From: an uncultured Pelagibacteraceae bacterium
GTDB lineage: Bacteria; Pseudomonadota; Alphaproteobacteria; Pelagibacterales; Pelagibacteraceae
Assembly: GCA_902529645.1 (NCBI GenBank)
Contig: CABZXO010000001.1
Span: forward strand, 62,001 to 126,000
Length of the DNA: 64,000 bases
Direction: 5' to 3'
The first letter of the stretch is position 1. Each line of letters starts with the position of its first letter. The notes beneath the pieces are model-generated. The model was not told the origin of the DNA, ran no database searches, and worked only from the letters and a program-made list of their open reading frames with translations. The translations under genes were made by a program, and so were the position numbers. Positions 63,304 to 64,000 of this stretch are shown here, piece after piece.

Positions 63304-64000
63304 ATTTAGATAGTCTAACCAGTTCTCTAATTCTCTCATTCTAGAAACTTTATCTAATTTATTATTCTCAGTTTCTATGTGTTTAATGTGACTCTCTATC
63401 TCATTCTCATCTTTAAATGCACCTTTTTCTAAAAGTCTTTTTTTTCTGAAAATAATTAAATTGATCATTTTATTATAAGTAATCTCAGGGTGGTATTGAA
63501 GGCCCCATATATTACAGTTACCAACTTTGAAATTTATCCCTTGAACGTTGTTTATTGAATTTGAAGCTAACAAGGTTGAATTTTCTGGCATTTTTACAAC
63601 TTCATCAAAATTAAATGCTGGTGTATTAAATTTTTTATTTTTATTTTTATAAAGTGGATGGTTTAAACCAATTTCATTAATTTCTATATTTGAGGCAATC
63701 CCTCTATGAGATCCTTTTGTTGCTTTTTTTACCTCCCCTCCTGCTGCTGTCACAGCTACTTGCATACCCCAACATATTGCTAGAATTTTTTTAATTTTTT
63801 TCTGACACTCTTTCATAAATTCAATTTGTCTTTTTATTTCTGGAGTATTGTTATAAATATTTAAGCTACTTCCACCCCAAATAAGGCCATCATAGCTTTC
63901 AAGTGAATCAATATTTTTGTCAATATTTTCATCTGAGGAAGGATTAACCACGTGAGTTTCTAATTTATCTGTGAAATAAGCCAAACTATCTTTAAGGCTT
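63295..64000 (-). CDS. Glutamine amidotransferase class I-like protein (5' end beyond window)
   Basis: At least 235 codons; an open frame runs past position 64000, so the N-terminus is missing. The first visible TTG at 63984 is not the real start, since the frame stays open upstream (S-L-K-D-S-L-A-Y-F). The GATase nucleophile elbow is [12 protein letters not shown] with the catalytic Cys, and the His-x-Glu pair is in LQYHPEIT. Such stand-alone domains occur as GMP synthase-like amidotransferases or gamma-glutamyl amine hydrolases (PuuD-like). Given amine catabolism nearby, cleavage of a gamma-glutamylated amide is possible, but not shown. Confidence 0.85.
   Translation of the reverse strand, partial: SLKDSLAYFTDKLETHVVNPSSDENIDKNIDSLESYDGLIWGGSSLNIYNNTPEIKRQIEFMKECQKKIKKILAICWGMQVAVTAAGGEVKKATKGSHRGIASNIEINEIGLNHPLYKNKNKKFNTPAFNFDEVVKMPENSTLLASNSINNVQGINFKVGNCNIWGLQYHPEITYNKMINLIIFRKKRLLEKGAFKDENEIESHIKHIETENNKLDKVSRMRELENWLDYLNLE

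Noticed and set aside
63295-63984. Treating the TTG at 63984 as the true start of the glutamine-amidotransferase-like gene
   Set aside because: The reading frame remains open to the window edge and the domain's N-terminal strand is missing, so the real start is beyond 64000.
1-64000. tRNA, rRNA, CRISPR array, insertion sequence or prophage
   Set aside because: No cloverleaf-type T-arm/acceptor patterns, direct-repeat arrays, transposase, integrase or phage structural genes were seen on either strand.

Overview
The window is very AT-rich, densely packed and free of rRNA, tRNA, insertion sequences, phage genes and CRISPR arrays. Most gene junctions are 4-nt or TAATG-type overlaps. The gene set (BHMT, two dimethylglycine-dehydrogenase-like flavoproteins, a Rieske glycine-betaine-type oxygenase, heterotetrameric sarcosine oxidase, formate-THF ligase, OpuAC-type osmolyte uptake, a GcvT/DmdA-like demethylase, a folate/biopterin transporter) fits a streamlined marine alphaproteobacterium of the SAR11 / Pelagibacter type. 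That assignment is inferred from protein features and composition; no phylogenetic marker was tested.

Layout. (1) 1-12.8 kb is a sugar-acid catabolic island: a mandelate-racemase-type dehydratase (cut by the window start), an FAH-type hydrolase, a BDH2-like SDR, two 3-hydroxyisobutyrate-dehydrogenase-type enzymes, a TRAP transporter, a hydroxyacid dehydrogenase, an IlvD/EDD aldonate dehydratase, a UxaA-type dehydratase and a DMT transporter. No sugar kinase or aldolase is present, which suggests a non-phosphorylative route. (2) 12.8-13.1 kb is a non-coding gap with several RNA hairpins. (3) 13-18 kb holds cytochromes c' , b561 and c, a DUF4396 protein, an ETHE1-like persulfide dioxygenase and AzlCD. 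(4) 17.2-21.3 kb is a ferric-iron ABC importer behind a Fur-box-like palindrome, followed upstream by a LysR regulator, an AcuI-type reductase and folE. (5) hisI and a DUF2237 gene lie on the other strand.

(6) From 43.3 kb back to 24.8 kb runs an almost gapless 18-gene minus-strand series: Rieske oxygenase, BHMT, a methyltransferase-like gene, DMGDH-like 2, a methyltransferase, a DddP-like M24 protein, an APS-kinase-like protein, a small HxGH nucleotidylyltransferase, a HalD/BesD-like Fe/2OG oxygenase, an enoyl-CoA hydratase, small genes, a folate/biopterin transporter, DMGDH-like 1, EtfB, EtfA and ETF-QO. It reads as demethylation of glycine betaine and related osmolytes with electrons passed through ETF to the quinone pool. 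(7) Divergent from it, 43.6-48.4 kb encodes OpuA-type binding protein and permease, an MTHFR-like protein and a GcvT/DmdA-like enzyme, then two membrane proteins. (8) 48.4-51.8 kb is an unexplained operon: a zinc ribbon, DUF3726, a 553-aa orphan and an M19-like protein lacking the canonical N-terminal metal ligands. (9) 51.9-56.4 kb carries purEK, GNAT, cold-shock protein, an Asp/Glu racemase-like gene, an orphan and a DMT transporter. (10) 56.4-61.5 kb is soxBDAG, divergent from fhs; a glutamine-amidotransferase-like gene runs off the right edge.

The C1 logic is coherent. BHMT or the Rieske oxygenase would start on glycine betaine, the DMGDH-like proteins and sarcosine oxidase would remove the remaining methyl groups as methylene-THF, the MTHFR-like/GcvT-like pair would handle methyl groups moved to THF, and Fhs links the THF pool to formate and ATP. 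The most interesting under-explained pieces are the kinase/nucleotidylyltransferase/Fe-2OG/M24 stretch, the DUF3726-M19 operon, and a strong RNA hairpin placed just after the binding-protein gene in all three solute-binding-protein-dependent transporters of the window.
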